The notes: generated from the letters alone by a model not told the origin. A stretch of DNA of 64,000 nt from Salegentibacter echinorum (GCF_900129445.1 NZ_FQVT01000004.1:62001-126000), one strand, 5' to 3'; shown: positions 26,926 through 35,707, counted from the first letter of the stretch. Numbers and translations are program-made.

Positions 26926-28170
26926 ATGGAAGTTTTAAAAATAGCAACAGCAGGCAGTGTAGATGATGGTAAAAGCACTTTAATAGGAAGACTGCTTTAC
27001 GATACTAAATCATTAACTTTAGATAAAATTGAAGCCATAGATAGGCTAAGCAAAAAGAATGGTCTGGATTATTTAGACTTCTCTTTGGCAACAGATGGCC
27101 TGGTAGCCGAAAGAGAGCAGGGAATTACCATAGATGTCGCCCATATTTACTTTTCTACCCCAAAAAAAAGCTACATAATTGCAGATACCCCGGGACATAT
27201 TGAATATACCCGAAACATGGTGACGGGAGCATCTACCTCTCAAGCCTCTATTATTCTCATAGATGCGAGAAAGGGAGTAATTGAACAAACCTATAGGCAT
27301 TTTTATATCAATAATTTGTTGAGGGTTAAAGAGGTGATTGTGGCTATTAACAAGATGGATCTTGTTAACTATTCCGAAGAGGTTTTTAATAACATTATTC
27401 AGGATTTTGAGGAATTGAAGGCCAGGAGTGATTTTAAAGATCAGAAGCTTACTTTCATACCGGTAAGTGCATTATGGGGAGAAAATATTGCTGAAAAATC
27501 TAATGCGATGTCATGGTACGATGGTCAAACCATTCTTGAACATTTAGAAGATCTAAAAACAGAAGATTTTGTAGAGCAAACCCAGGCAAGATTTCCGGTG
27601 CAAACAGTAGTTAGACCAAAAACCGACGAATTTCACGATTATCGAGGCTACGCCGGGAAAATTAGTGGAAACAGTTTTCATATTGGTGATGAGGTAACTG
27701 TACTGCCTTCCGGGACTAAATCTACAATAAAAGAAATTCATTTCTTCAACGAATCCTTTAAGGAAGCTCCTGCAGGAAGCTCGGTAACCATTAGTCTTAC
27801 AGACGATATTAATGTCGCCAGGGGAGATATGTTAGTGAAAACTTCAGAAGTTCCCAATGAAAAGAAATTACTGGATGCCACCGTTTGCTGGATGGATAAC
27901 AAACCGCTAATCCCAGGTGCAAAATATGTAATACAGCACAATACTAATAGCGTTCTTGCAAAGATTGATAAGGTTGAAGGAAATGTAAATACAAATCCAG
28001 AAGTAGTAAGCCAGGAACCTAATCTTAAATTGAATGATATTGGCAATGTAAGGCTAAAATTAAGCAAATGTATTTTTGCTGATAGTTATAATTCAAATCG
28101 CGCCAACGGAAGATTTATTTTAGTAGATACCCAAACCAACACCACTGCCGGAGTAGGTTTTATTAAATAG
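26926..28170 (+). CDS. cysN: Sulfate adenylyltransferase subunit 1 (GTPase)
   Basis: GTPase subunit that drives sulfate adenylylation by CysD. The G1 motif is SVDDGKSTLIGRLLYD (residue 11 onward), with DTPGH and NKMD also present, followed by EF-Tu-like beta-barrel domains. At 414 aa it is the CysN form without a fused APS kinase domain. The next downstream element, 11 bases after the stop, is a leader peptide with terminator, so transcription from here into the sulfite reductase genes appears conditional. Confidence 0.97.
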   Translation: MEVLKIATAGSVDDGKSTLIGRLLYDTKSLTLDKIEAIDRLSKKNGLDYLDFSLATDGLVAEREQGITIDVAHIYFSTPKKSYIIADTPGHIEYTRNMVTGASTSQASIILIDARKGVIEQTYRHFYINNLLRVKEVIVAINKMDLVNYSEEVFNNIIQDFEELKARSDFKDQKLTFIPVSALWGENIAEKSNAMSWYDGQTILEHLEDLKTEDFVEQTQARFPVQTVVRPKTDEFHDYRGYAGKISGNSFHIGDEVTVLPSGTKSTIKEIHFFNESFKEAPAGSSVTISLTDDINVARGDMLVKTSEVPNEKKLLDATVCWMDNKPLIPGAKYVIQHNTNSVLAKIDKVEGNVNTNPEVVSQEPNLKLNDIGNVRLKLSKCIFADSYNSNRANGRFILVDTQTNTTAGVGFIK

Positions 28171-28181
28171 TTTAGATAAAA

Positions 28182-28244
28182 ATGAAAATAATAATGATGA
28201 ACATTTTGTCTTACATGCGTATGTGTTATTTATCTAACACTTAA
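28182..28244 (+). CDS. Met/Cys leader peptide (attenuator of the sulfite reductase genes)
   Basis: A 20-codon ORF, ATG to TAA, with Met at residues 1, 5, 6, 12 and 14 and Cys at 15. It begins 11 bases after the cysN stop and is followed by an intrinsic terminator 30 bases later. Bases 28240-28247 (CTTAAAAG, spanning the leader stop codon) are complementary over 8 bp to 28277-28284 in the terminator 5' arm and loop. A ribosome stalled on the Met-Arg-Met-Cys codons would leave that segment exposed. The architecture is the same as in the metY leaders, so I infer that Met (perhaps with Cys) supply controls read-through to the sulfite reductase. Confidence 0.78.
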   Translation: MKIIMMNILSYMRMCYLSNT

Positions 28245-28271
28245 AAGTCCATTTTATAAATTCAATTATAA

Positions 28272-28309
28272 AAGCCCTTTTAAGAAATTTCTAAAAAGGG
28301 CTTTTTTTT
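28272..28309 (+). terminator. Attenuator terminator between cysN and the sulfite reductase gene
   Basis: AAGCCCTTTT (28272-28281) and AAAAGGGCTT (28294-28303) form a perfect 10-bp stem, with a loop that contains the palindrome AGAAATTTCT, followed by eight T. It stands 15 bases before the sulfite reductase ATG, so it must be conditionally bypassed or the gene needs its own promoter, which I do not see. Confidence 0.88.
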
Positions 28310-28323
28310 AAATCATAAATATT

Positions 28324-30417
28324 ATGCAAAGCTTTAGAACTGAATTGGAAAACCCAATTGTAGAAGAAGAAATCCTGGAACTGGAAAAAAGGATTAGAGC
28401 TTTTAAAGAAGGAAAAGAAAGCGACGACAAATTTAAGAGCCTACGGTTGGCACGAGGCGTTTACGGTCAACGCCAGGCCGGGGTGCAAATGGTGCGCATA
28501 AAATTGCCGTTTGGAAGGGTAACTTCAGAGCAGCTTCATAAAATATGCAATGTATCTGATGAGTATTCGCGGGGACGGTTGCACATTACCACCCGCCAGG
28601 ATATTCAAATACATCACGTGAGTTTGGAACGAACCCCGCAACTGTGGGAAGAACTTGCTAAAGACGATGTGACAATAAGGGAAGCCTGCGGCAACACGGT
28701 AAGAAATGTAACCGCTTCTCCTACCGCTGGGATAGATGTGAACGAACCATTTGATGTTTCGGCCTATGCCCGGGCTACTTTTCAGTTTTTTCTAAGAAAT
28801 CCCATTTGCCAGGAAATGGGCAGGAAATTTAAAATTTCCTTTTCTTCTTCTGAAGAGGATACAGCGCTAAGTTATATTCACGATTTAGGTTTTATTGCTA
28901 AGCTAAAAGATGGAAAACGCGGCTTTAAAGTGGTTTTGGGTGGCGGACTCGGCTCGCAACCAAGACACGCCGATGAGCTTTATGATTTTATAGAAGCCAA
29001 AAAAATAATTGAATTAATAGAAGGGGTAATAAGGGTTTTTGATCGTTATGGAGAACGTTCTAAGCGTATGAAAGCAAGAATGAAATTCCTTATCAAAGAA
29101 ATTGGGAAAGATGCTTTTATGAAATTGGTGGAAGAGCAGAAAACAGCCCTTTCGGGGGTAGTGCCAAAATTTGAAACCGAAAAATATGAAGCTGCACCGC
29201 CTCTGCAGGATGTGACGGTACCCGCAGTGAAAATAGATGACGACGAAGCATTTAAAACCTGGAAAAGCACTAATGTAATTCCGCAAAAACAGCAAGGCTT
29301 GTTTGCTATTGGAATTAGGGTTTCCCTGGGCGATTTTTACACCCCCGAAGCTAGAAAGTTGGCCGATTTAATTAAAAAATATGCAGGGAATGAGATGCGG
29401 TTTACCCTGCGCCAGGATATTCTCTTGCGCCATGTGCGGGAAGAATTTCTGCCTTTTTTTTATACCGAGCTTAAAAAACTGGGATTTGCAGAAGCCGGTT
29501 ATAATAAAACCGTAGATATTACCGCCTGCCCGGGTACCGATACCTGTAATTTGGGAATTGCAAGTAGCACCGGGATTGCCGCTGTTTTAGAAGATCTCTT
29601 AAAAGAGGAATATCCGCATTTTGTAAATGGACGGGACATTACCATAAAAATAAGCGGTTGTATGAATGCCTGTGGCCAGCATAATATGGCCGAAATTGGT
29701 TTTCAGGGAATGACAGTGAAATCGGGCAAGAGCGTGGCGCCTGCACTTCAAGTCTTGTTGGGTGGCGGACAATTTGGAGACGGAAAAGGACGCTTTGCCG
29801 ACAAAGTAATAAAAATACCCAGTAAACGTGGCCCCCATGCGTTTAGGAGATTGCTTAACGATTTTGAAAAGGAGTCTGGAGAAGGTGAACGTTTTACCGA
29901 ATATTACGAAAGACAGGGCAAAACTTATTTTTACGATTTATTAAAGGACCTGTCCGATACTTCTAAGTTAAGTCAGGATGAATTTATAGACTGGGGACAC
30001 GATGCGCCTTATATAAAAGCTATTGGGGTTGGCGAATGTGCCGGTGTGGTAATAGATCTTATCGCAACATTGCTTTTTGAAAGTGAAGAAAAGATAGATA
30101 ATGCCAAAACAGCCTTGCAAAGAAAATCCTGGGCAGACAGTATTTACCATTCCTACACTTCTATTGTGAATTCAGCCAAGGCTTTATTGTTGGCCGAAGA
30201 TGTAAAGACCAATACACAGGCCGGAATCATTTCTCAGTTCGACGAGTTATTTGTGCAAACCGGTAAAATAGAATTATCAACTTCCTTTAAAGAATTTGCT
30301 TATCAAATGAACGAAAATGAACCCGGCGAAACTTTCGCAAACAAATATTTAGAAGACGCGCATTTATTTTTGAAAAGGGTAGATGCTTATAGAACAAAGG
30401 AGGTACAGGATGCTTAA
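28324..30417 (+). CDS. Ferredoxin-type sulfite (nitrite/sulfite) reductase with C-terminal HEPN-like domain
   Basis: Six-electron reduction of sulfite to sulfide. The 697-aa protein has the two-fold siroheme reductase repeat (RLHITTRQDIQIHHV near residue 85, MRFTLRQDILLRHV near 358). The siroheme/4Fe-4S ligands are Cys402, Cys408 (C-X5-C in TACPGTDTCNLG) and Cys446, Cys450 (C-X3-C in SGCMNACGQ). About 150 C-terminal residues beyond the reductase fold form a helical HEPN-like domain, seen in Bacteroidota homologues. Nitrite as substrate cannot be excluded, but the neighbours (cysHDN, siroheme genes) point to sulfite. Confidence 0.9.
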   Translation: MQSFRTELENPIVEEEILELEKRIRAFKEGKESDDKFKSLRLARGVYGQRQAGVQMVRIKLPFGRVTSEQLHKICNVSDEYSRGRLHITTRQDIQIHHVSLERTPQLWEELAKDDVTIREACGNTVRNVTASPTAGIDVNEPFDVSAYARATFQFFLRNPICQEMGRKFKISFSSSEEDTALSYIHDLGFIAKLKDGKRGFKVVLGGGLGSQPRHADELYDFIEAKKIIELIEGVIRVFDRYGERSKRMKARMKFLIKEIGKDAFMKLVEEQKTALSGVVPKFETEKYEAAPPLQDVTVPAVKIDDDEAFKTWKSTNVIPQKQQGLFAIGIRVSLGDFYTPEARKLADLIKKYAGNEMRFTLRQDILLRHVREEFLPFFYTELKKLGFAEAGYNKTVDITACPGTDTCNLGIASSTGIAAVLEDLLKEEYPHFVNGRDITIKISGCMNACGQHNMAEIGFQGMTVKSGKSVAPALQVLLGGGQFGDGKGRFADKVIKIPSKRGPHAFRRLLNDFEKESGEGERFTEYYERQGKTYFYDLLKDLSDTSKLSQDEFIDWGHDAPYIKAIGVGECAGVVIDLIATLLFESEEKIDNAKTALQRKSWADSIYHSYTSIVNSAKALLLAEDVKTNTQAGIISQFDELFVQTGKIELSTSFKEFAYQMNENEPGETFANKYLEDAHLFLKRVDAYRTKEVQDA

Positions 30418-31195
30418 TATTCCAAAATTAAGCGTAGTAGGCGCAGGGCCTGGAGACCCGGAATTGATCACGATTAAAGCACTAAATACTTTAAAAGATG
30501 CCAAAGTGGTGCTTTATGATGCGCTTATTAATCGCGAATTACTAGAATACGCGCCTCAAGCCGAGCATATTTTTGTTGGAAAACGAAAGGATAAACACAG
30601 GTATTCCCAGGATGAGATCAACAAACTTATCGTGAAATATGCTTTGGAAAGAGGTCACGTGGTAAGATTAAAAGGTGGTGATCCTTTTGTCTTCGGAAGG
30701 GGTTCTGAAGAGTTAGCTTTTGCTAAACGCAAAGGTTTGGAAACCGCAGTAATCTCGGGGATTACTTCTTCAATTGCAGTACCGGCAAATGTTGGAATTC
30801 CGCTTACGCAACGAGGAGTTTCAGAAAGTTTCTGGGTAATCACGGGAACTACTTCACGACGTAAATTGTCTAATGATGTTAAGCTGGCTGCACAGTCAAC
30901 CGCAACGGTGGTAATCCTCATGGGAATGGGAAAACTGGGAGAGATTGTAAAGGTTTTTAACCACTTCGGAAAGGAAAATATTCCGGTAGGCATTATTCAA
31001 AATGGCACTACCGATAATGAGAAGTCGGGTTTTGGAACGATTAAAAGTATAGAAAAAGTAGTTGCTGAAAAACAACTTACCGCGCCGTCAATTATCGTTA
31101 TTGGCGAAGTAGTTCGGGAAAGCGGAAAATTAGAGGCGGTAATGCAGAACGCAATTCAGGAATCAGTAATTATAAATTCCCCCTTTGGGGGCTAG
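30410..31195 (+). CDS. cobA: Uroporphyrinogen-III C-methyltransferase
   Basis: Makes precorrin-2 for siroheme, the cofactor of the sulfite reductase just upstream. The family motifs are VGAGPGDPELITIKAL at the N-terminus, RLKGGDPFVFGRGSEE and GIPLTQRGVS. I place the start at 30410, overlapping the reductase stop by 8 bases, because AGGAGG at 30398-30403 is an unusually good Shine-Dalgarno for this phylum; an upstream in-frame ATG at 30383 is less likely. The last five codons (SPFGG) and the stop are formed by a copy of the C/G-rich palindromic repeat. Confidence 0.94.
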   Translation: MLNIPKLSVVGAGPGDPELITIKALNTLKDAKVVLYDALINRELLEYAPQAEHIFVGKRKDKHRYSQDEINKLIVKYALERGHVVRLKGGDPFVFGRGSEELAFAKRKGLETAVISGITSSIAVPANVGIPLTQRGVSESFWVITGTTSRRKLSNDVKLAAQSTATVVILMGMGKLGEIVKVFNHFGKENIPVGIIQNGTTDNEKSGFGTIKSIEKVVAEKQLTAPSIIVIGEVVRESGKLEAVMQNAIQESVIINSPFGG

Positions 31196-31203
31196 GGGTG
31201 GCT
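31176..31203. repeat. C/G-rich palindromic repeat (copy R1) forming the end of cobA
   Basis: ATTCCCCCTTTGGGGGCTAG followed by GGGTGGCT matches the arms flanking the MetH insertion and the copy at 44751-44778. The cobA stop codon TAG (31193-31195) is inside it. Confidence 0.75.
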
Positions 31204-31204
31204 T

Positions 31205-31798
31205 ATGGAAGATAGAAACGAATTATACCCGGTTTTTTTAAAGGTAAACAAGTTGAATATCCTGGTAGTTGGCGGCGGAAATGTAGGACAGGAAAAGCTT
31301 CATTTCTTGTTTAAATCCAGCCCCAATGCGAAGGTGGAAGTTGTAGCAAAACACTTTTTACCGGAAACCGAAGAACTGGCAAAAAAGCACGGCGCAAAAC
31401 TCGTTAAAGGTCGTTATAAAAAGAAATATCTAAAGAAAAAACACTTTGTCATTGCGGCCACCAATGATGCTAAACTGAACAAAAAGGTACACCGCCATGC
31501 TAAAAAGCGTTATTTGCTGGCCAATATCGCAGATACGCCAGAGCTTTGTGATTTTTATATGGGTGGGATTGTAAATAAAGGGCATGTGAAAATTGGTATT
31601 TCTACCAATGGAAAATCCCCAACGGCAGCCAAACGGTTGCGTCAGTTTTTTGAGGAGGTGATTCCGGAAAATGTAAACGAGATGGTAGAAAACCTCAATG
31701 AATACCGAAGTACCATAAAAGGCGATTTTGAAGCCAAAGTAGAACAAATGAATAATATAACCGAAACTTTAAAAGTTAAAAATAAGCGTGATGATTAA
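31205..31798 (+). CDS. Siroheme synthase (precorrin-2 dehydrogenase/ferrochelatase, CysG N-terminal type)
   Basis: Oxidises precorrin-2 to sirohydrochlorin and inserts iron, completing siroheme. The 197-aa protein corresponds to the N-terminal CysG/Met8p domain: NILVVGGGNVGQEKLHFL (Rossmann), FVIAATNDAKLNKKVH, NIADTPELCDFYMGGIVNKGHVKIGISTNGKSPTAAKRLR. The methyltransferase half is the separate cobA gene upstream. It overlaps the next gene by 11 bases. Confidence 0.93.
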   Translation: MEDRNELYPVFLKVNKLNILVVGGGNVGQEKLHFLFKSSPNAKVEVVAKHFLPETEELAKKHGAKLVKGRYKKKYLKKKHFVIAATNDAKLNKKVHRHAKKRYLLANIADTPELCDFYMGGIVNKGHVKIGISTNGKSPTAAKRLRQFFEEVIPENVNEMVENLNEYRSTIKGDFEAKVEQMNNITETLKVKNKRDD

Positions 31799-32852
31799 AA
31801 CTGATATTCTAATAATAGGAGCCGGTCCAACCGGATTATTTACCGTTTTTGAAGCGGGTTTACTAAAATTAAAAACTCATTTGATAGACGCCCTGCCACA
31901 GCCGGGCGGACAATGTTCTGAAATTTATCCCAAAAAACCAATTTACGATATTCCCGCTTTTCCCGAAATTCTGGCGGGGGATTTGGTAGGAAACCTTATG
32001 GAACAGATAAAGCCTTTTGAACCGGGATTTACTTTGGGTGAACGCGCCGAAACTTTAGAAAAATTAGATGATGGTACTTTTATCGTGACCACCAATAAAG
32101 GAACCCAACATCACTCTAAAGTAGTGGCCATTGCAGGAGGTTTAGGTTCTTTTGAACCCAGAAAACCCCCAATTTCAAATATCACCGATTTTGAAGACAA
32201 AGGCGTGTCTTATTTTATAAAAGACCCGGAAGTTTACCGCGATAAAAAAGTAGTGATTGCCGGTGGCGGGGATTCGGCCTTAGATTGGGCGATTTACCTG
32301 GCCGATGTTGCTGCAGAGGTTGCCCTGGTACACCGCAGGGCAGAGTTTCGCGGTGCATTGGATTCTGTAGAACAGGTTTCTGAACTGTCTAAACTTGGGA
32401 AAATAGAAATGATTACCAATGCCGAGGTGGTTGGTTTAAGAGGGGAGGATAAACTGGAGCAAGTAGTAATTAGGCATAAAGATGAAGCACGTGGGGAAGA
32501 GTTTCGTGAAATAGATGATTTTATCCCGCTCTTCGGACTTTCTCCTAAGCTTGGTCCGCTGGGAAGTTGGGGGCTGGAGATTGAAAAGAATGCCATAAAA
32601 GTTGATAATTCTTACGATTACCAAACTAATATCCCGGGAGTTTATGCCATTGGGGATGTAAACACGTATAAAGGAAAACTTAAACTTATCCTTTCCGGTT
32701 TCCATGAAGCTGCGATTATGTGCCAAAGTGCTTATCAGCGAATTTTTCCAGATAAAAAATATGTACTTAAATATACCACCGTGGGTGGCGTAACCGGATT
32801 TGACGGCTCTAAAAAAGAAGCCAAAAAAGAAGTGGTGCAGAGTATTGGATAG
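31788..32852 (+). CDS. Ferredoxin--NADP+ reductase, thioredoxin-reductase type
   Basis: A 354-aa FAD/NAD(P) oxidoreductase. FAD motif DILIIGAGPTGLFTVFEAGLL at the N-terminus, PQPGGQCSEIYPKKPIYDIPAFPEI (the YumC-type FNR signature without a CxxC redox pair), NADPH motif VVIAGGGDSALDWAIYLA, and GVYAIGDVNTYKGKLKLILSGFHEAA at the C-terminus. Last gene of the sulfite reductase transcript, it most likely reduces the ferredoxin that feeds the sulfite reductase. Two adjacent ATG codons (31788, 31791) are both possible starts. Confidence 0.92.
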   Translation: MMIKTDILIIGAGPTGLFTVFEAGLLKLKTHLIDALPQPGGQCSEIYPKKPIYDIPAFPEILAGDLVGNLMEQIKPFEPGFTLGERAETLEKLDDGTFIVTTNKGTQHHSKVVAIAGGLGSFEPRKPPISNITDFEDKGVSYFIKDPEVYRDKKVVIAGGGDSALDWAIYLADVAAEVALVHRRAEFRGALDSVEQVSELSKLGKIEMITNAEVVGLRGEDKLEQVVIRHKDEARGEEFREIDDFIPLFGLSPKLGPLGSWGLEIEKNAIKVDNSYDYQTNIPGVYAIGDVNTYKGKLKLILSGFHEAAIMCQSAYQRIFPDKKYVLKYTTVGGVTGFDGSKKEAKKEVVQSIG

Positions 32853-32899
32853 GCCCCTGGCCTCCCGAAGTAAATTCGGGACAGGCTCCGAAGGGGGAA
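32852..32899. repeat. C/G-rich repeat copy R2 carrying a nested palindrome
   Basis: GGCCCCTGGCCTC at the left and GGCTCCGAAGGGGGAAT at the right correspond to one repeat copy. Between them, CCCGAAGTAAATTCGGG is a separate palindrome, apparently nested in the first. It begins right after the ferredoxin reductase stop. Confidence 0.55.
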
Positions 32900-32935
32900 T
32901 TAATTAAATAAGTAAGATTTTTTTAAAGCTTATTA

Positions 32936-32977
32936 GCTCCCCTTCTTTTTAAGAAGGGGTTGTCGATAGGCCGGGGT
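32936..32977. repeat. C/G-rich repeat copy R3
   Basis: CTCCCCTTCTTTTTAAGAAG followed by GGG is a long hairpin and AGGCCGGGGTG the tail, a diverged form of the same repeat family. Together with R2 it fills most of the gap between the sulfur operon and the methylase cassette. Confidence 0.5.
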
Positions 32978-33069
32978 GTTTAAGCCTTTCAATTAGTCAG
33001 TTTAATTATTTTCTTTCTAACGGTTCCGGCTATTTGCTATTAACCGATGTAAGCAGTTTTGAAAAGATA

Positions 33070-34308
33070 TTAATCCAACATATAGTTTTCCTTATGCTGA
33101 TATACCAAATCTTTAAATAACTGACTTTGCCCACTAGAACCAGGTTTGTAAAATTCTGTTGTGAATTGTGTATCGGGAATGTCGATAAGTTCTAATTGTT
33201 CCGAAAATTCACTTTCCGACATATTTTCGTCAACTTTATTTTTGTAGTTATATAAATATCTCATAAATCTAAATAAAGCTACTATTCCGGTTGATTTTTT
33301 TAAAATATTCTTTTCAATAATTGGATAATTTTTCCAAGCTCTGGACCATTTTCTTGAAACAGCATTGTAGAAGTTGTTAATAATAAAATATATCGTGTCA
33401 TCATCCTCTTCAATAAATAAATTTCTAAAAATTCTTCTTTCTAACTCCTTTCTATCTGTCTCCTTTTTTAATCCGGAAGAATTAAAAATTGATTTTTTCC
33501 TTAACAAATTTCTATCAACCATTGGCTGTTTTGAAATACTATCAATGATTAATTCTGCTAATGTTGCTTGAGCTATAGTTTCAAGTTCCTTGTCCTTTGC
33601 TGTTCCTAAAATTTTCACACTTTTATATAAAGCACTCTTTTCGGATTTATTTAAAACTCGAACTATATCGTGAGCTGTTTTCTGTGGACTTCTGTGCTTT
33701 GCATATTCATACAGATCATAAACTAGAGATTTGTTAACTTTAGTTTGAGCTTTGTTGATAACAGAAAATATTTGAGCTTGATCATCTAAGTCTAAGTCGA
33801 CAAAAACAGTAACGTTAAAGTCAAAATCTTCTATTGTCTCACCATTATCAATTGCGTTTCGAAATCCCTCAATTCGATGCTGGCCATCTAAAATTTTTGC
33901 TATTTGCTCACTCCGTCTAATGTAAATTTTGTTATCCTCAATTTTCACATTAGTCATTTCTTCAATTTCGCTTTCATTATCTTGAATAAATTGATCATCA
34001 TAGTTTTCAAGGAGTTCACCTTTGTGGAATAATGAGGTTGATCTAATATGTAAAATAATTGAAGTAGGAAAAGTTGCGTCCAAATTCGTGACATAGCTGG
34101 AAATCTCTTTTATTCTGCCTTTTGAGACTTTCCTTTGAATACCTAGGTAGTCGTCAAATTCACTATTCTTACTTGATTCGTCAATATCCCTTATATCCGC
34201 GTAGGATATATCTATCAATTGTTGCCATGACATTTTGCAGACGTAAAATGTACCTATTGGTTGTTGGATTTTTATAAAAGGAACTTCGATGTATTCTGAG
34301 TTGTTCAT
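33070..34308 (-). CDS. DGQHR-domain protein
   Basis: A 412-aa protein with the DGQHR motif at residues 141-145 (KILDGQHRIEGFRNAI), an N-terminal region like DndB/ParB-related DGQHR proteins (QRKVSKGRIKEISSYV, PTSIILHIR) and a helical C-terminal half. DGQHR proteins are found with DNA modification systems: DndB of phosphorothioation is a relative. It is the last gene of a three-gene unit, overlapping the membrane protein gene by 4 bases. Its role may be sensing or controlling modification; that is inference. Confidence 0.85.
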   Translation of the reverse strand: MNNSEYIEVPFIKIQQPIGTFYVCKMSWQQLIDISYADIRDIDESSKNSEFDDYLGIQRKVSKGRIKEISSYVTNLDATFPTSIILHIRSTSLFHKGELLENYDDQFIQDNESEIEEMTNVKIEDNKIYIRRSEQIAKILDGQHRIEGFRNAIDNGETIEDFDFNVTVFVDLDLDDQAQIFSVINKAQTKVNKSLVYDLYEYAKHRSPQKTAHDIVRVLNKSEKSALYKSVKILGTAKDKELETIAQATLAELIIDSISKQPMVDRNLLRKKSIFNSSGLKKETDRKELERRIFRNLFIEEDDDTIYFIINNFYNAVSRKWSRAWKNYPIIEKNILKKSTGIVALFRFMRYLYNYKNKVDENMSESEFSEQLELIDIPDTQFTTEFYKPGSSGQSQLFKDLVYQHKENYMLD

Positions 34309-34898
34309 TTTTCTACTCTTTTTTGTAGGTTATTTACGGCTTTAGATCTTTCCTCAACAAATCTTATGTCCATTTTGTCAAATATTCTTGAGACAAATAC
34401 GGCAACAACAATCCAAATAAAAAATCCTATTGAAAAGGTAACAATTCTATTTTGACCTTTTTCGGCTGCAGAAATTTCATTTTCCGCTTTTTCTTCTCTT
34501 GTGAAGGAAGTATTATATCTACCAGATTCATAACCTTGAGAATACTCTGTGTTATTATGGGAATTAGCAATATATATATCCATAAGTGAGGATGTGTAAA
34601 TTGAAACTCCAATTATAAATAGTAATAATGTTGGCCAAAAAATTAAATGAAGTCCAAAATAAGAAGCTGTTTTATAAACTGCACTTCCAATTTTGTAGGC
34701 GTTACCAATTAATGTATAAATCACTCCAATTCCGAGACTAATACAAACGATTGCTAATTCTCCATTACCAATCAATTTTCTATATTCTGGAATATCCTGT
34801 CCATTAAAGTAAATTAGAGCAGCTAGAAGAAGGAATGGTATGATACTACCAATGACACTAACGGTTGTATATAAAATAGATTCCCAAGTATTACTCAT
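34305..34898 (-). CDS. Four-helix membrane protein of the DGQHR/Dam cassette
   Basis: A 197-aa protein I do not recognise. It has four clear membrane segments (SVIGSIIPFLLLAALIYF, LAIVCISLGIGVIYTLIG, FWPTLLLFIIGVSIYT, FSIGFFIWIVVAVFVS), a polar loop of about 45 residues between helices 3 and 4, and a basic C-terminal tail (RSKAVNNLQKRVEK). It overlaps both neighbours by 4 bases, so the three genes are translationally coupled. A small membrane protein with a methylase and a DGQHR protein suggests an effector-type component of a defence or modification system. Confidence 0.75.
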   Translation of the reverse strand: MSNTWESILYTTVSVIGSIIPFLLLAALIYFNGQDIPEYRKLIGNGELAIVCISLGIGVIYTLIGNAYKIGSAVYKTASYFGLHLIFWPTLLLFIIGVSIYTSSLMDIYIANSHNNTEYSQGYESGRYNTSFTREEKAENEISAAEKGQNRIVTFSIGFFIWIVVAVFVSRIFDKMDIRFVEERSKAVNNLQKRVEK

Positions 34899-35707
34899 AT
34901 CGCATTTGTAATTATAATCTCATTATACTTTGACCTTTTTGCACCCTTACCACCAATTAGGCTAGAACGACTAACATTGTGAATGTTCCCTATTCCTTGA
35001 TATAAGTGCTCAATAGAGATATGTTTTGCGTTTGTGAGGATGTAGTTTACACCTCTATTATCAAGTCTTTCAACCATATCTTTTAATCTAATTTGATCCT
35101 CCCATGAGAAGATTTTTTGGTTGTATTTTACAAAGCCATTATTCTCGTGTGCTACGGTATAGGGAGGATCAAGAAACACAAGATCATCTCTTTCTGCAAA
35201 ATTATCGATGTGAGCGAAATCTTCATTTTCAAAAAGTGTATTTTGAAATATTTCGCTCAAATAATAGATTTGATCGTAATCAAATAATTGATCGTATGAC
35301 TTTTTACCGTAAGGCACATTATATTCACCTTTTAAATTTTCACGATAAATTCCATTGAAGGATGTTCTATTTAGATACAAAAATTTTGCAGCTCTAGTAT
35401 GATTTGTTCTTCTATTTTTTGCCCTCTCTTTGTAATAATTATCTTCTGTATTTTTAAAGGATTTGAGTGAATTTATTAATCTCTCAGGATCCTGTTTAAG
35501 AGTATTATAAAAATTGATAAGATGTGGATTGGTATCAGATGCAGTTGATATATTTCTAATTTTTTGATTATTTAACAAATAAATTAGTATAGATAATCCT
35601 CCAGCAAATGGTTCATAATAATTATTGATATTCCCTGGGAGATAATCGTTAATTTGTTTGATAAGCCACCTTTTACCTCCTGCCCATCTTAAAATAGGTT
35701 TTGTCAT
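34895..35707 (-). CDS. DNA adenine methyltransferase (Dam/D12 class)
   Basis: A 270-aa N6-adenine methyltransferase. Motif X TKPILRWAGGKRWLIKQI at the N-terminus, SAM motif I YYEPFAGGLSILIYLL (residues 30-45), catalytic motif IV DPPY at 180-183 and FLYLNRTSFNGIYRENLKGEYNVPYG typical of the D12 class. The target site is not known; GATC is plausible for the class. First gene of an AT-rich cassette whose codon use differs from the neighbouring sulfur genes, suggesting horizontal gain. No restriction endonuclease is recognisable beside it. Confidence 0.92.
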   Translation of the reverse strand: MTKPILRWAGGKRWLIKQINDYLPGNINNYYEPFAGGLSILIYLLNNQKIRNISTASDTNPHLINFYNTLKQDPERLINSLKSFKNTEDNYYKERAKNRRTNHTRAAKFLYLNRTSFNGIYRENLKGEYNVPYGKKSYDQLFDYDQIYYLSEIFQNTLFENEDFAHIDNFAERDDLVFLDPPYTVAHENNGFVKYNQKIFSWEDQIRLKDMVERLDNRGVNYILTNAKHISIEHLYQGIGNIHNVSRSSLIGGKGAKRSKYNEIIITNAI

